Shown piece after piece: positions 50,160 through 58,706 of a stretch of 64,000 nt of DNA (the stretch's first letter is position 1; every line of letters starts with the position of its first letter). Origin of the DNA: Cupriavidus sp. YR651 (GTDB lineage Bacteria; Pseudomonadota; Gammaproteobacteria; Burkholderiales; Burkholderiaceae). The notes below the pieces were generated by a model. It was not told where the DNA came from. It did not search any database and saw only the letters and a program-made list of their open reading frames with translations. The stretch lies in NCBI RefSeq assembly GCF_900101625.1, contig NZ_FMYZ01000001.1:342304-406303 (forward strand). Reading direction: 5' to 3'. Both the position numbers and the translations under genes were made by a program.

Positions 50160-50188
50160 TTGCCAAACGGAAATCGTTCGGATACATT
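50160..50188 (+). promoter_or_regulatory. Sigma-70-like promoter in the bcp-phoH gap
   Basis: TTGCCA, 17 bases, TACATT: five and four of six matches at ideal spacing. A start near 50195 is expected. It precedes a terminator rather than directly serving phoH. Confidence 0.5.
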
Positions 50189-50194
50189 GGGCCG

Positions 50195-50336
50195 TAATGC
50201 GTTCAGATCCCAGTTGCCACGCTGCTGTACCGTACCGGCCCAGGCGCCTCAGTCCCCGGGCTGGTAGCGGACCTGCCGCGTCTCGGGTCTGCGAAAGAGC
50301 CGCCACACCTGTACACCAGGCATGGCGGCTTTTTTG
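50195..50336 (+). ncRNA. Candidate terminated RNA upstream of phoH
   Basis: This 142-base stretch lies between the promoter at 50160-50188 and the strong terminator at 50298-50336, with no convincing ORF or ribosome binding site. It could be an independent small RNA or a phoH leader ending in an attenuator, because phoH begins 170 bases after the terminator. It does not match tmRNA, 4.5S or RNase P RNA by eye. Confidence 0.4.
50298..50336 (+). terminator. Intrinsic terminator upstream of phoH
   Basis: Outer stem AGCCGCCA/TGGCGGCT and inner stem CCTG/CAGG with loop TACAC, then TTTTTT. It may end the bcp transcript or the candidate RNA starting near 50195. Confidence 0.8.
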
Positions 50337-50507
50337 TTTGTGCGCTCCCGCTTCACCCACTTCCCGTCGTACCCGTGTTGTCAGCTTGTCCGCACCGGTC
50401 GCCGCGCGCATGCCCGTCGGCCCCGGTCGCCATCGTTCCGTCGTGGTTGCGGAGCGAGGCACGGACGTTTTCGCCCCCCGTTCGTCCCACTGAAAGGAAA
50501 GCCAAGC

Positions 50508-52205
50508 ATGCCGCTGCCTACCATGCCCGCCAAGCCTGCCCAACTGCTGGACCCGAGCGAATTCGCCCCGGTCACACTGCCCAAGGCCAATGCCGCGCAG
50601 GGTAAGAAACCTGTGCCGGTCCTCGAGCGTGTGGCATTGCTCGAGACCGGCGACACCCAGACGCCCGCCACCCGAGCGCGCGCAGGCAGCTCAACCCGGG
50701 CCAAGACCACCGACGCCCCGGCCCCCGCCACCACGCCGGCGGCCTCTCCGTCCGTCAGCCTGGTCAAGCCGGCCGCCGGCCCGACCCGCCGTGCCCGCAA
50801 GACCGAAGGCCCGAGCAAGCTGTTCGTGCTCGACACCAACGTGCTGATGCACGATCCGAGCTCGTTGTTCCGCTTCGAAGAGCACGACATCTATCTGCCG
50901 ATGATGACGCTCGAGGAACTGGACAACCACAAGAAGGGCATGAGCGAAGTCGCGCGCAATGCCCGCATGGTCAGCCGCACACTGGATTCCCTGGTGGGTG
51001 GCACCGACGGCGTGCTCGACGAAGGCCTGCCGCTGGCCAAGCTGGGCAACCGCGACGCACAGGGCAAGCTGTTCTTCCAGACCCGCCTGAACGACATCAA
51101 GCTGCCCGAGGGCCTGCCCCAGGGCAAGGCCGACAACCAGATCCTGGGCGTGGTGAGCGCCCTGCAGCAGCAGTACCCGGAGCGCCAGGTCGTGCTGGTG
51201 TCGAAAGACATCAACATGCGCATCAAGGCCCGTGCGCTGGGCCTGCCCGCGGAAGACTATTTCAACGACCAGGTCCTGGAAGACAAGGACCTGCTCTACG
51301 CAGGCGTGATGCAGCTGCCCAACGACTTCTGGGCCAAGCACGGCAAGGGCGTGGAAAGCTGGCAGGATCCCAAGTCCGGCGCGATGTTCTATCGCCTGAC
51401 CGGCCCGCTGGTGCCGTCGTTCCTCGTCAACCAGTTCGTCTACCTGGAGCCGATGGATGGCAGCCTGCCGCTCTACGCGCAGGTCAAGGAGATCAACGGC
51501 AAGACGGCTCTGCTGCAGACGCTGAAGGACTACACCCACAACAAGAACAATGTGTGGAGTGTGGTCGCCCGCAACCGCGAGCAGAACTTCGCGTTGAACC
51601 TGCTGATGAGCCCGGACATCGATTTCGTCACCCTGCTCGGCCAGGCGGGTACCGGCAAGACGCTGCTGGCGCTGGCATCCGGCCTGGAACAGGTACTGGA
51701 CCAGAAGCTGTACAACGAGATCATCGTCACCCGCGCCACGGTGCCGGTCGGCGAGGACATCGGCTTCCTGCCCGGTACGGAGGAAGAGAAGATGCAGCCG
51801 TGGATGGGCGCGTTCGACGATAACCTCGAGGTACTGCAGAAGAGCGACGACAGTGCCGGCGAATGGGGTCGCGCGGCGACGCAGGAACTGATCCGCTCGC
51901 GCATCAAGGTCAAGAGCATGAACTTCATGCGCGGACGAACCTTCGTGAACAAGTTCGTGATCATCGACGAAGCGCAAAACCTGACGCCGAAGCAGATGAA
52001 AACGCTGGTCACGCGAGCCGGCCCCGGCACCAAGATCGTCTGCCTGGGCAATATCGCGCAGATCGACACGCCGTACCTGACCGAGGGTTCGTCGGGCCTG
52101 ACCTACGTGGTGGACCGGTTCAAGGGCTGGAGCCACAGTGGCCATGTCACGCTGGCCCGTGGCGAACGCTCCCGACTGGCCGACCACGCCGCCGACGTTC
52201 TTTGA
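50508..52205 (+). CDS. PhoH family protein with N-terminal PIN domain
   Basis: A 565-residue PhoH2-type protein. A low-complexity head (residues 1-100) is followed by a PIN ribonuclease domain, KLFVLDTNVLMHDPSSLFRF, with acidic LEELDNHKKG and VVLVSKDINMRIKA. The PhoH ATPase (about residues 350-565) has Walker A LLGQAGTGKTLLALA and Walker B KFVIIDEAQNLTPKQMKTLVTRAG. PhoH2 proteins act as RNA helicase plus ribonuclease. The ATG at 50508 follows gaaaggaaa. The open frame extends upstream but is non-coding. Confidence 0.94.
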   Translation: MPLPTMPAKPAQLLDPSEFAPVTLPKANAAQGKKPVPVLERVALLETGDTQTPATRARAGSSTRAKTTDAPAPATTPAASPSVSLVKPAAGPTRRARKTEGPSKLFVLDTNVLMHDPSSLFRFEEHDIYLPMMTLEELDNHKKGMSEVARNARMVSRTLDSLVGGTDGVLDEGLPLAKLGNRDAQGKLFFQTRLNDIKLPEGLPQGKADNQILGVVSALQQQYPERQVVLVSKDINMRIKARALGLPAEDYFNDQVLEDKDLLYAGVMQLPNDFWAKHGKGVESWQDPKSGAMFYRLTGPLVPSFLVNQFVYLEPMDGSLPLYAQVKEINGKTALLQTLKDYTHNKNNVWSVVARNREQNFALNLLMSPDIDFVTLLGQAGTGKTLLALASGLEQVLDQKLYNEIIVTRATVPVGEDIGFLPGTEEEKMQPWMGAFDDNLEVLQKSDDSAGEWGRAATQELIRSRIKVKSMNFMRGRTFVNKFVIIDEAQNLTPKQMKTLVTRAGPGTKIVCLGNIAQIDTPYLTEGSSGLTYVVDRFKGWSHSGHVTLARGERSRLADHAADVL

Positions 52206-52210
52206 TGTCG

Positions 52211-52228
52211 CCCGCCCTTCGGGGCGGG
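52211..52228 (+). terminator. Hairpin after phoH
   Basis: Stem CCCGCCC/GGGCGGG with a stable TTCG tetraloop, six bases past the phoH stop, followed by a T/C-rich tract (tcttcgtctccctttta). It is terminator-like but lacks a clean T-run. Confidence 0.55.
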
Positions 52229-52380
52229 TCTTCGTCTCCCTTTTATCCTGGCACGCACCCCGGCATACGGGCGTGCGCTCGCCGCATGCCGTCCGCCTGG
52301 CGCGTCAGGCATTTGCTGACAGCCAACGCAATGCGGTACGGCTATGATGCCTGGATGTTCATGCCGATACGGAGGCGTCG

Positions 52381-52860
52381 ATGAACAAGCAACAGCCATT
52401 CAACCACTATCTGTCCGGCAACCGGACCCTGTTTTCGCGCAATGCCCGCCCGGCACGGCGCCGCCGCATGCTCGTGGCGACGCTGATCTGCGCCACGGTG
52501 GTCATCGCCGCAGCCTGGCGCCCGGCGCGCGCCGCCGACGAGATGGTGATCCGTACCATGGGCCCCGTCAGCTATGTCTGTGGCGGTGTAGCCGAGGACG
52601 AGCGCGCCAGCCTGGCGGAGCAGGAGAAGAATTTCAACATGGGCATACTCTTTACGCAGGGTGCCAATGGAGAATACCTGTCCGAAGTTGACGTAAAACT
52701 GACCATGGACGGCCAAACTGTGGCTAGTTTCAAGACAGGCGGCCCTCGCTGCCTCATACGTGCGCCCGAAGGCAGCTACAATATCGAAGCCACTTACAAG
52801 GGTCAGCCCAAGTCCATCAAGATCAGCACCGGCACACGCAACGCGCAGCTTCGCTGGTGA
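52381..52860 (+). CDS. Exported protein of unknown function (regulatory-like beta-sandwich)
   Basis: A 159-residue protein. The first ~25 residues are Arg-rich, then LVATLICATVVIAAAW and a signal peptidase site after ARAADE predict export to the periplasm. The mature part, GPVSYVCGGVAEDERASL, YLSEVDVKLTMDGQTVASF and GSYNIEATYKGQPKSIKIST, looks like a carboxypeptidase-regulatory/transthyretin-like beta-sandwich. Two cysteines (VCGGV, PRCLI) could form a disulfide. I do not recognise a function. Confidence 0.8.
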   Translation: MNKQQPFNHYLSGNRTLFSRNARPARRRRMLVATLICATVVIAAAWRPARAADEMVIRTMGPVSYVCGGVAEDERASLAEQEKNFNMGILFTQGANGEYLSEVDVKLTMDGQTVASFKTGGPRCLIRAPEGSYNIEATYKGQPKSIKISTGTRNAQLRW

Positions 52861-52916
52861 ACGTTCCGATCCAATGAGGACGGACGCATGGCCCGGCAAC
52901 CCGAACGACAAGAAGG

Positions 52917-53615
52917 ATGCCGCAGCGCCCGCTCCATTGCCACTGCCCGTCAACGCTGACGAGCCACACTGACGACCGCCCGCAGGCTGCATCCGGGCGG
53001 TCTTCCCGTTTTTCTCCGATTGCGTCTATCGTCGTGTGCACGGCTGCCTTGCTGCTGGCTGCGTGTGCGGGCTCGCCGCCGGCTCGCCAGACGTCGGCGC
53101 TACCGCGCACCCCGGGCAAGCCAATGATCGACCCGAGCGCCGGGCTGGAAGAGATCTCGATCCAGGCAATGTCGCTGGTCGGCACGCCCTATCGCTACGG
53201 CGGCAATACGCCGGATTCCGGTTTCGATTGCAGCGGCCTGGTTCGCTACGTCGTGCAGCGTGCGGCCAACGTGAATTTGCCGCGCACTACCGAGCAGATG
53301 GGGCAGCGCGGCAACGCGCTGGACCGCAGCGACGTCGCCTCGGGCGATCTGGTGTTTTTCAACACCACCGGGCGCGCCAATTCGCACGTCGGCATCTACG
53401 TCGGCCAAAACCGCTTTGTCCATGCACCGGCCACGGGCGGTACCGTGCGGCTGGAGGACATGGGCAAGTCCTACTGGGCAACACGCTACAACGGCGCGCG
53501 CCGCGTGGTGACAGCGACCAACCTGCCGATGAGCCCGGCCCCGCCTCCCGCACCGGCACCCGTCACTCCGGCTCCGGTCGACGACGACCCAATCGCAGCG
53601 TTCGCGAACCAATAA
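52917..53615 (+). CDS. NlpC/P60 family lipoprotein peptidase
   Basis: A 232-residue protein with lipobox LLLAAC (Cys50 as lipidated residue) and an NlpC/P60 domain. The catalytic Cys105 is in GFDCSGLVRY, His157 in SHVGIYVG and the third polar residue in FVHAP (His169). It should cleave D-Glu-diaminopimelate bonds in peptidoglycan from the inner face of the outer membrane. The C-terminus is a Pro-rich tail. The start is uncertain: about 35 residues precede the signal-like hydrophobic stretch and no good ribosome binding site supports this ATG. Confidence 0.85.
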   Translation: MPQRPLHCHCPSTLTSHTDDRPQAASGRSSRFSPIASIVVCTAALLLAACAGSPPARQTSALPRTPGKPMIDPSAGLEEISIQAMSLVGTPYRYGGNTPDSGFDCSGLVRYVVQRAANVNLPRTTEQMGQRGNALDRSDVASGDLVFFNTTGRANSHVGIYVGQNRFVHAPATGGTVRLEDMGKSYWATRYNGARRVVTATNLPMSPAPPPAPAPVTPAPVDDDPIAAFANQ

Positions 53616-53644
53616 AAAAGCCAGGCACGAAGCCTGGCTTTTTT
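53614..53644. terminator. Bidirectional terminator between the NlpC/P60 gene and pit
   Basis: AAAAAAGCCAGGC / GCCTGGCTTTTTT around a 5-base loop. The A and T flanks serve both strands, ending the convergent plus-strand lipoprotein and minus-strand phosphate transporter transcripts. Confidence 0.88.
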
Positions 53645-53660
53645 GCATCTGCGATACCGA

Positions 53661-54668
53661 TCAGAGGATTTGCCGCCCGATCCACCATGCGATGGCGGCC
53701 ATGAAGGCTGACGCCGGAATCGTCAGCACCCAGGCCCAGACGATGTTGCCCGCCACACCCCAACGCACGGCCGACATCTTCTGCGCCGAACCGACGCCGA
53801 CGATCGCACCGGTAATGGTGTGCGTGGTCGACACCGGCACACCCAATGCCGACGCAATGAACAGCGTCATCGCGCCCCCCGTTTCCGCGCAGAATCCTCC
53901 CACGGGCTTCAGCTTGGTGATCTTCTGGCCCATCGTCCGCACGATGCGCCAGCCGCCAAACAGCGTGCCCATGCCGATCGCCACGTAGCAACTGACGATC
54001 ACCCACACCGGCGGCTCTCCGCCGCTCGCCACGTGGCCGCTGGCAATCAGCAGCATCCAGATGATGCCAATGGTCTTCTGCGCGTCATTGCCGCCGTGGC
54101 CCAGGCTGTACAGCGAAGCCGAAATGAGCTGCAGGCGGCGGAACCAGCGATCCACGCGCGACGGCGGCGTACGGAAGAACGTCCAGCCGACGATCACCAT
54201 CATCAGCGAACCGAGAATGAAACCCAGCAGCGGCGAGATCAGGATGAAGGCAACGGTCTTGATCAGGCCGTTGCCCACCAGTGCACCCGTGCCGGCCTTG
54301 GCCACGGCGGCACCCACCAGGCCACCAATCAGTGCGTGCGACGATGACGACGGGATGCCGTAGAACCAGGTGATGACGTTCCAGACAATCGCCCCGACCA
54401 GCGCGCCGAAGATGACGTAGTGGTCAACGATATGGACATCGATGGTGCCGGTGCCGACGGTGGCGGCCACTTTCAGGTGAAAGATGAAGATGGCGATCAC
54501 GTTGCACATGGCGGCCATCGCCACTGCGTGGTGCGGCTTTAGCACGCCCGTGGACACCACCGTGGCAATCGAATTGGCCGCGTCGTGGAAGCCGTTCATG
54601 AAATCGAACAGCAACGCGAGCGCGACCAACAGGCCGATCACCCACAAGCTCATTTGAATGGTCTGCAT
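53661..54668 (-). CDS. pit: Low-affinity inorganic phosphate transporter (PiT family)
   Basis: A 335-residue carrier with about ten helices. FDFMNGFHDAANSIATVVSTGVL is the PiT signature, repeated as SLGHGGNDAQKTIGI in the second half. GIPSSSSHALIGGLVGAAVAK and GVPVSTTHTITGAIVG are the paired hairpins. It cotransports phosphate (as metal phosphate) with protons. Twelve bases after the DUF47 gene, its usual partner. Confidence 0.95.
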   Translation of the reverse strand: MQTIQMSLWVIGLLVALALLFDFMNGFHDAANSIATVVSTGVLKPHHAVAMAAMCNVIAIFIFHLKVAATVGTGTIDVHIVDHYVIFGALVGAIVWNVITWFYGIPSSSSHALIGGLVGAAVAKAGTGALVGNGLIKTVAFILISPLLGFILGSLMMVIVGWTFFRTPPSRVDRWFRRLQLISASLYSLGHGGNDAQKTIGIIWMLLIASGHVASGGEPPVWVIVSCYVAIGMGTLFGGWRIVRTMGQKITKLKPVGGFCAETGGAMTLFIASALGVPVSTTHTITGAIVGVGSAQKMSAVRWGVAGNIVWAWVLTIPASAFMAAIAWWIGRQIL

Positions 54669-54680
54669 GCAGTGCGCGCC

Positions 54681-55307
54681 TCAGGCGTTTTCCAGGACGA
54701 TGCCTTCGATGATGTTGGCCACGTCCTCGCACTTGTCGGTAATGGTCTCGAGCTGCTCGTAGATCGCCTTCAGCTTGATCAGGCGCTTGACGTCCGTTTC
54801 CTCGCGGAACAGCTTGGACATTGCCGAGCGCATCACGCGGTCGGCCTCGGACTCGAGCTGGTCGATCTGCTGGGCGGTCTTCAGGATGGTGCTGGCGTTG
54901 CTCATGTCCTCCAGCAGCGCCACGGCGATCTTGACCTGGTCGCAGCACTGCACGCAGATCGTGGCCAGGCGGCGGGCCTCATCGGTCAGGCTGGTCACGT
55001 CGTACAGCGAGATCGTCTCTGCCACATCTTCCATCAGGTCCAGGATGTCATCCATGGTCGTGATGAGCTTGTGGATCTCGTCGCGGTCCAGGGGCGTGAT
55101 GAAAGTCTTGTGCAGCAGGTCGATCGTGTCGTGCGTGATGCGATCGGCCTTCTTTTCCGTGGCCTGGACCCGGCGGGCGTGGGCCTCGGCGTTGGGCAGG
55201 TCGTTGACGAGGGCTTCCAGCTCATGGGCGGCGGTAACGGCGCAGTCCGCGTGCTGGTTGAAATATTCGAAGAACTTGCCCTCGGTGGGCATGAATCGGC
55301 CGAACAT
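54681..55307 (-). CDS. DUF47 family PhoU-like protein
   Basis: A 208-residue all-helical protein starting MFGRFMPTEGKFFEYFNQHADCAVTAAHELEALV. EADRVMRSAMSKLFREE and TTMDDILDLMEDVAETI are the PhoU-like helices with the acidic metal sites. DUF47 genes sit with pit genes in many bacteria and are thought to regulate the carrier. It is first in the pair. Its leader contains an 11-bp palindrome. Confidence 0.93.
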   Translation of the reverse strand: MFGRFMPTEGKFFEYFNQHADCAVTAAHELEALVNDLPNAEAHARRVQATEKKADRITHDTIDLLHKTFITPLDRDEIHKLITTMDDILDLMEDVAETISLYDVTSLTDEARRLATICVQCCDQVKIAVALLEDMSNASTILKTAQQIDQLESEADRVMRSAMSKLFREETDVKRLIKLKAIYEQLETITDKCEDVANIIEGIVLENA

Positions 55308-55373
55308 GAATGTCCTTGTGGAGCACGGATCGCGCGCTCGGTTGTGTTGCAGGATGGTGCAGGTGCAGATTGC

Positions 55374-55400
55374 ATGACAGCCGCTCCAGGCGGCTGTCAT
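55374..55400 (-). repeat. 11-bp inverted repeat in the DUF47-pit leader
   Basis: ATGACAGCCGC-TCCAG-GCGGCTGTCAT is perfect and lies 67 bases before the DUF47 start. The arms contain CTGTCAT, the half-site of the PhoB box, but in inverted rather than direct orientation. It could be an operator or a 5'-UTR hairpin; no T-run follows. Confidence 0.6.
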
Positions 55401-55523
55401 CAAAGCGCAATATTTTACAGGGTTGTTCCCCGCTCTGCCCCGTAAATTGTGGCAAACCCCCGCAACTTGCCGGGATACCACACTTGCCGGCGCGGGCCGC
55501 CGCCGGCCACGGGCGAGTACGGC

Positions 55524-56915
55524 TCAGGTGTCGTTGTCGAAGAAGGCGGGACCGCCGCTGAAGTTGTCAAACTTCGTGAACTGACCCAGGAATGTCAGAC
55601 GAACGGTGCCGATCGGGCCGTTACGCTGCTTGCCGATAATGATTTCCGCCGTGCCCTTGTCCTGGGAATCAGGGTTGTAGACCTCGTCCCGGTAAATGAA
55701 CAGGATCACGTCGGCATCCTGTTCGATAGCGCCGGATTCGCGCAAATCGGACATCACGGGACGCTTGTTGGGGCGCTGCTCCAGACTTCGGTTCAACTGC
55801 GACAGCGCGATGACAGGACAGTTGAGTTCCTTGGCCAGGCCCTTCAGTGAACGCGAGATTTCGGAGATTTCGGTGGCCCGGTTCTCACCGCCACCGGAAC
55901 CCGACATCAGCTGCAGGTAGTCGATGATAATCAGGCCGAGCTGCCCACATTGCCGCGCAAGGCGGCGCGAACGCGCACGCAACTCCATTGGGTTCAGCGC
56001 CGGCGTCTCGTCGATGAATAACTGGGCATCGTTCATGCGCTGGATGGAGTGCGTCAGGCGCGGCCAATCCTCGTCCAGCAGACGACCGGTTCGCAGCCGA
56101 TGCTGGTCCAGCCGGCCCACGGAGCCGAGCATACGCATGGCCAGCTGCACGCCTGCCATTTCCATGGAGAACACCGCTACGGGCAGGCCCTGCTCCACCG
56201 CCACGTGTTCGCCAATGTTCAGCGAGAACGCCGTCTTACCCATGGAGGGACGGCCTGCCACGATGACCAAGTCGCCCGGCTGCATGCCGCTGGTCATGCG
56301 GTCCAGGTCAATAAAGCCTGTCGGCACACCCGTCACGTCGCTGCTGTTGTCGCGGTGGTACAGCTCGTCGATCCGCTCCACCACCTGCGTCAGCAGCGGC
56401 TGGATTTCCTGGAAGCCCTTCTGGCCGCGCGAACCCTCTTCGGCAATCGCGAACACTTTGGATTCGGCTTCATCGAGCAGCTCGCGGACCTCGCGACCCT
56501 TGGGCGCAAACGCTGCCGAGGCGATGTCATCCGCCACGGTCACGAGTTTGCGCAGTACGGAGCGCTCACGCACGATCTCCGCATAGCGGCGGATATTGGC
56601 CGCGCTAGGCGTGTTCTGCGCCAGCGAATTCAGGTACGCCAGGCCGCCCACCTCCTCGGCCTTGCCGGCGACCTGCAGCATCTCGTAAACCGTAATCACG
56701 TCCGCCGGCTTGGTGGCGGAGATCAGACGGGCGATACTCTGGAAGATCAACCTGTGATCAAAGCGGTAGAAGTCCGCTTCGGAGAGGAAGTCGGCAATAC
56801 GGTCCCAGGCGGCATTGTCCAGCAGCAGGCCACCGAGTACCGATTGCTCGGCCTCGATGGAGTGCGGGGGAACCTTGAGACTGTCTAGTTGGGGATCGGC
56901 GGCAGGCGCGTTCAT
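55524..56915 (-). CDS. dnaB: Replicative DNA helicase
   Basis: A 463-residue hexameric helicase. The N-terminal domain begins PPHSIEAEQSVLGGLLLDNAAWD, Walker A is AGRPSMGKTAFSLN, Walker B is LIIIDYLQLMSG, and SEISRSLKGLAKELNCPVIALSQLNRSLEQR and RDEVYNPDSQDKGTAEIIIGKQRNGP follow. It unwinds DNA at the fork and loads primase. No intein is present. It lies after the rpsF-priB-rpsR-rplI operon, separated by a terminator. Confidence 0.98.
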   Translation of the reverse strand: MNAPAADPQLDSLKVPPHSIEAEQSVLGGLLLDNAAWDRIADFLSEADFYRFDHRLIFQSIARLISATKPADVITVYEMLQVAGKAEEVGGLAYLNSLAQNTPSAANIRRYAEIVRERSVLRKLVTVADDIASAAFAPKGREVRELLDEAESKVFAIAEEGSRGQKGFQEIQPLLTQVVERIDELYHRDNSSDVTGVPTGFIDLDRMTSGMQPGDLVIVAGRPSMGKTAFSLNIGEHVAVEQGLPVAVFSMEMAGVQLAMRMLGSVGRLDQHRLRTGRLLDEDWPRLTHSIQRMNDAQLFIDETPALNPMELRARSRRLARQCGQLGLIIIDYLQLMSGSGGGENRATEISEISRSLKGLAKELNCPVIALSQLNRSLEQRPNKRPVMSDLRESGAIEQDADVILFIYRDEVYNPDSQDKGTAEIIIGKQRNGPIGTVRLTFLGQFTKFDNFSGGPAFFDNDT

Positions 56916-56955
56916 GGGGGGGAATTATAGCGGCGGTGGACGCCGCGCAAACAAA

Positions 56956-56982
56956 AAAGGCAGGAGCGCAGCTCCTGCCTTT
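56956..56982 (-). terminator. Intrinsic terminator of the rpsF-priB-rpsR-rplI operon
   Basis: A perfect 12-bp stem AAAGGCAGGAGC/GCTCCTGCCTTT with loop GCA and a minus-strand TTTTTTGTTTG tail, between rplI and dnaB. Confidence 0.88.
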
Positions 56983-57036
56983 CTGTGCGTCGAATGCCGC
57001 CGACCCGGAGATCGGCGTATCGATGCGGCGTACGAC

Positions 57037-57489
57037 TTAGACGTGCTCGCCCAGGACGGACACGGTCACGTCCACCACCACGTCGGTGTGCAGCGCGACG
57101 CTGACCGGGTGGTCGCCAACGACCTTCAGCGGGCCGTTCGGCAGACGCACTTGCGCCTTTTCCACCTTGAAGCCTTGGGTGCCCAGGGCTTCGGCGATGT
57201 CGGCGTTGGTCACCGAACCGAACAGACGACCGTCCACACCCGACTTCTGGGTGATCTGGACGGTCAGGCCGTTCAGCTTCTCGCCTTCGCCTTGCGCGGC
57301 GGCCAGCTTCTCGGCGGCGGCCTTTTCCAGCTCGGCGCGCTTCACTTCGAATTCGGCGATCGCGGTTTGGGTGGCGCGGCGGGCCTTCTTGGTCGGGATC
57401 AGGAAGTTACGTGCGTAACCGTCCTTCACGCGAACGATGTCACCCAGGCTACCCAGGTTGATGACTTTTTCCAGCAGAATGACTTGCAT
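57037..57489 (-). CDS. rplI: Large-subunit ribosomal protein bL9
   Basis: A 150-residue protein. [36 protein letters not shown] is the L9 N-domain, which binds 23S rRNA, then a long charged helix and the C-domain [17 protein letters not shown]. Last gene of the operon, 30 bases after rpsR. Confidence 0.98.
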   Translation of the reverse strand: MQVILLEKVINLGSLGDIVRVKDGYARNFLIPTKKARRATQTAIAEFEVKRAELEKAAAEKLAAAQGEGEKLNGLTVQITQKSGVDGRLFGSVTNADIAEALGTQGFKVEKAQVRLPNGPLKVVGDHPVSVALHTDVVVDVTVSVLGEHV

Positions 57490-57519
57490 CGTGTATTTCT
57501 CCTTGCGGTCCTGGGACTA

Positions 57520-57798
57520 TCAGTTCTTGTGCAGGTCGGTGTACGGCATCAGCGCCAGGAAGCGGGCGCGTTTGATAGCCGTATCCAGCTGACGCTGATA
57601 GTGAGCCTTGGTACCGGTCAGGCGGGCCGGCGTGATCTTGCCGTTGTCGCCGATGAAGTCCTTCAGGGTGTCCAGATCCTTGTAGTCGATCTGTTCCACA
57701 CCAGCCACGGTGAAGCGGCAGAAGCGCTTGCGCTTGAACAGCGGATTCTGTTGCTGGAAGCGCTTCTTGTTCTTGTTGTCACGTTTGACGAATGCCAT
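57520..57798 (-). CDS. rpsR: Small-subunit ribosomal protein bS18
   Basis: A 92-residue basic protein. [65 protein letters not shown] contains the standard S18 rRNA-binding block. In betaproteobacteria this is followed upstream by priB, three bases away here. S18 is the substrate of RimI encoded at 2 kb. Confidence 0.98.
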
Positions 57799-57801
57799 GA
57801 T

Positions 57802-58101
57802 TCAATCCTTTACGAATGCTTTACATCCAGTGATGTGAAAGACCAGAGTCTTGCTGTTGCGGTGCTTGCGGGCCAGGAATCCTTCGCAGTCGAGCAACGT
57901 GCCGAGCGGTAACCGCTCAAGCCGCTGACCGACGGGGCCGATCCCCATGGCCGCAATGGCAAATTCCACCTGCCGGGGCGTTTCCGCCTCCAGCGTCTCG
58001 CCGGCATGCTGCAGGATGCAGTTGACGACGGGCACGCCGGCCGGGGTGTAGCGCAGCGCATCGCGTTCGACGAGGGTGGCGGCTAGCCGGAGCTGGTTCA
58101 C
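57802..58101 (-). CDS. priB: Primosomal replication protein PriB (OB fold)
   Basis: A 99-residue single-stranded-DNA-binding OB-fold protein starting at a GTG (NQLRLAATLVERDALRYTPAGVPV). FLARKHRNSKTLVFHITGCK is the terminal strand. It links PriA and DnaT-type functions in replication restart. Its place between rpsF and rpsR is the conserved order, and both flanking gaps are short (89 and 3 bases). Confidence 0.95.
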   Translation of the reverse strand: MNQLRLAATLVERDALRYTPAGVPVVNCILQHAGETLEAETPRQVEFAIAAMGIGPVGQRLERLPLGTLLDCEGFLARKHRNSKTLVFHITGCKAFVKD

Positions 58102-58190
58102 CGCGAATTTCCCTGGATCTCGCTTGCCTGTTCGCTGTCTTGCCTGCCGTGATCAGGGTTACCTGCCACGACCTGCACCGCAGTCCGCAC

Positions 58191-58565
58191 TCAGGCGGCC
58201 TGGCCTTCCGTGGTCGTTTGCGCGGCCTTGCGGGCTTCTTCGCGCTGCACTTCCTTCATCATCGGCGAAGGAGCGGTTTCAGCCTTCTTGGTCTGAACGA
58301 TCAGGTGACGCAGCACGGCATCGTTGAACTTGAAGGCGTGCTCGAGTTCAGCCAGGGTTTCCTTGCCGCATTCGATGTTCAGGCAAACGTAGTGAGCCTT
58401 GGCCAGCTTCTGGATCATGTAGGCCATCTGACGGCGGCCCCAGTCTTCCACGCGGTGAACCTGGCCGTTTTGCGACGTGACGAGCTGCTTGTAACGCTCG
58501 ATCATCGCCGGCACTTGTTCGCTCTGGTCCGGATGGACGATGAATACGATTTCGTAATGACGCAT
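58191..58565 (-). CDS. rpsF: Small-subunit ribosomal protein bS6
   Basis: A 124-residue protein. [29 protein letters not shown] and [29 protein letters not shown] are the S6 blocks that pair with S18 on 16S rRNA. The acidic/Ala tail after residue 100 is variable. AAAAGGAGCG precedes the ATG. First gene of rpsF-priB-rpsR-rplI. Confidence 0.98.
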   Translation of the reverse strand: MRHYEIVFIVHPDQSEQVPAMIERYKQLVTSQNGQVHRVEDWGRRQMAYMIQKLAKAHYVCLNIECGKETLAELEHAFKFNDAVLRHLIVQTKKAETAPSPMMKEVQREEARKAAQTTTEGQAA

Positions 58566-58632
58566 TGACGCTCCTTTTGGGATGAGCCACCCGGGCGTCA
58601 CAGTCCGGTGTGGCAAGGTTGGATAGCCTGCG

Positions 58633-58662
58633 AGTATAGCCCGACTATTGACAACCACGCAA
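58633..58662 (-). promoter_or_regulatory. Sigma-70 promoter of the rpsF operon
   Basis: On the minus strand TTGCGT (58662-58657), 18 bases, TATACT (58638-58633), placing the start near 58626, about 60 bases before rpsF. Confidence 0.55.
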
Positions 58663-58706
58663 GCCGGGCCCTCGGCCTACCCCACTGGCACACCAGCGGG
58701 AATCCA

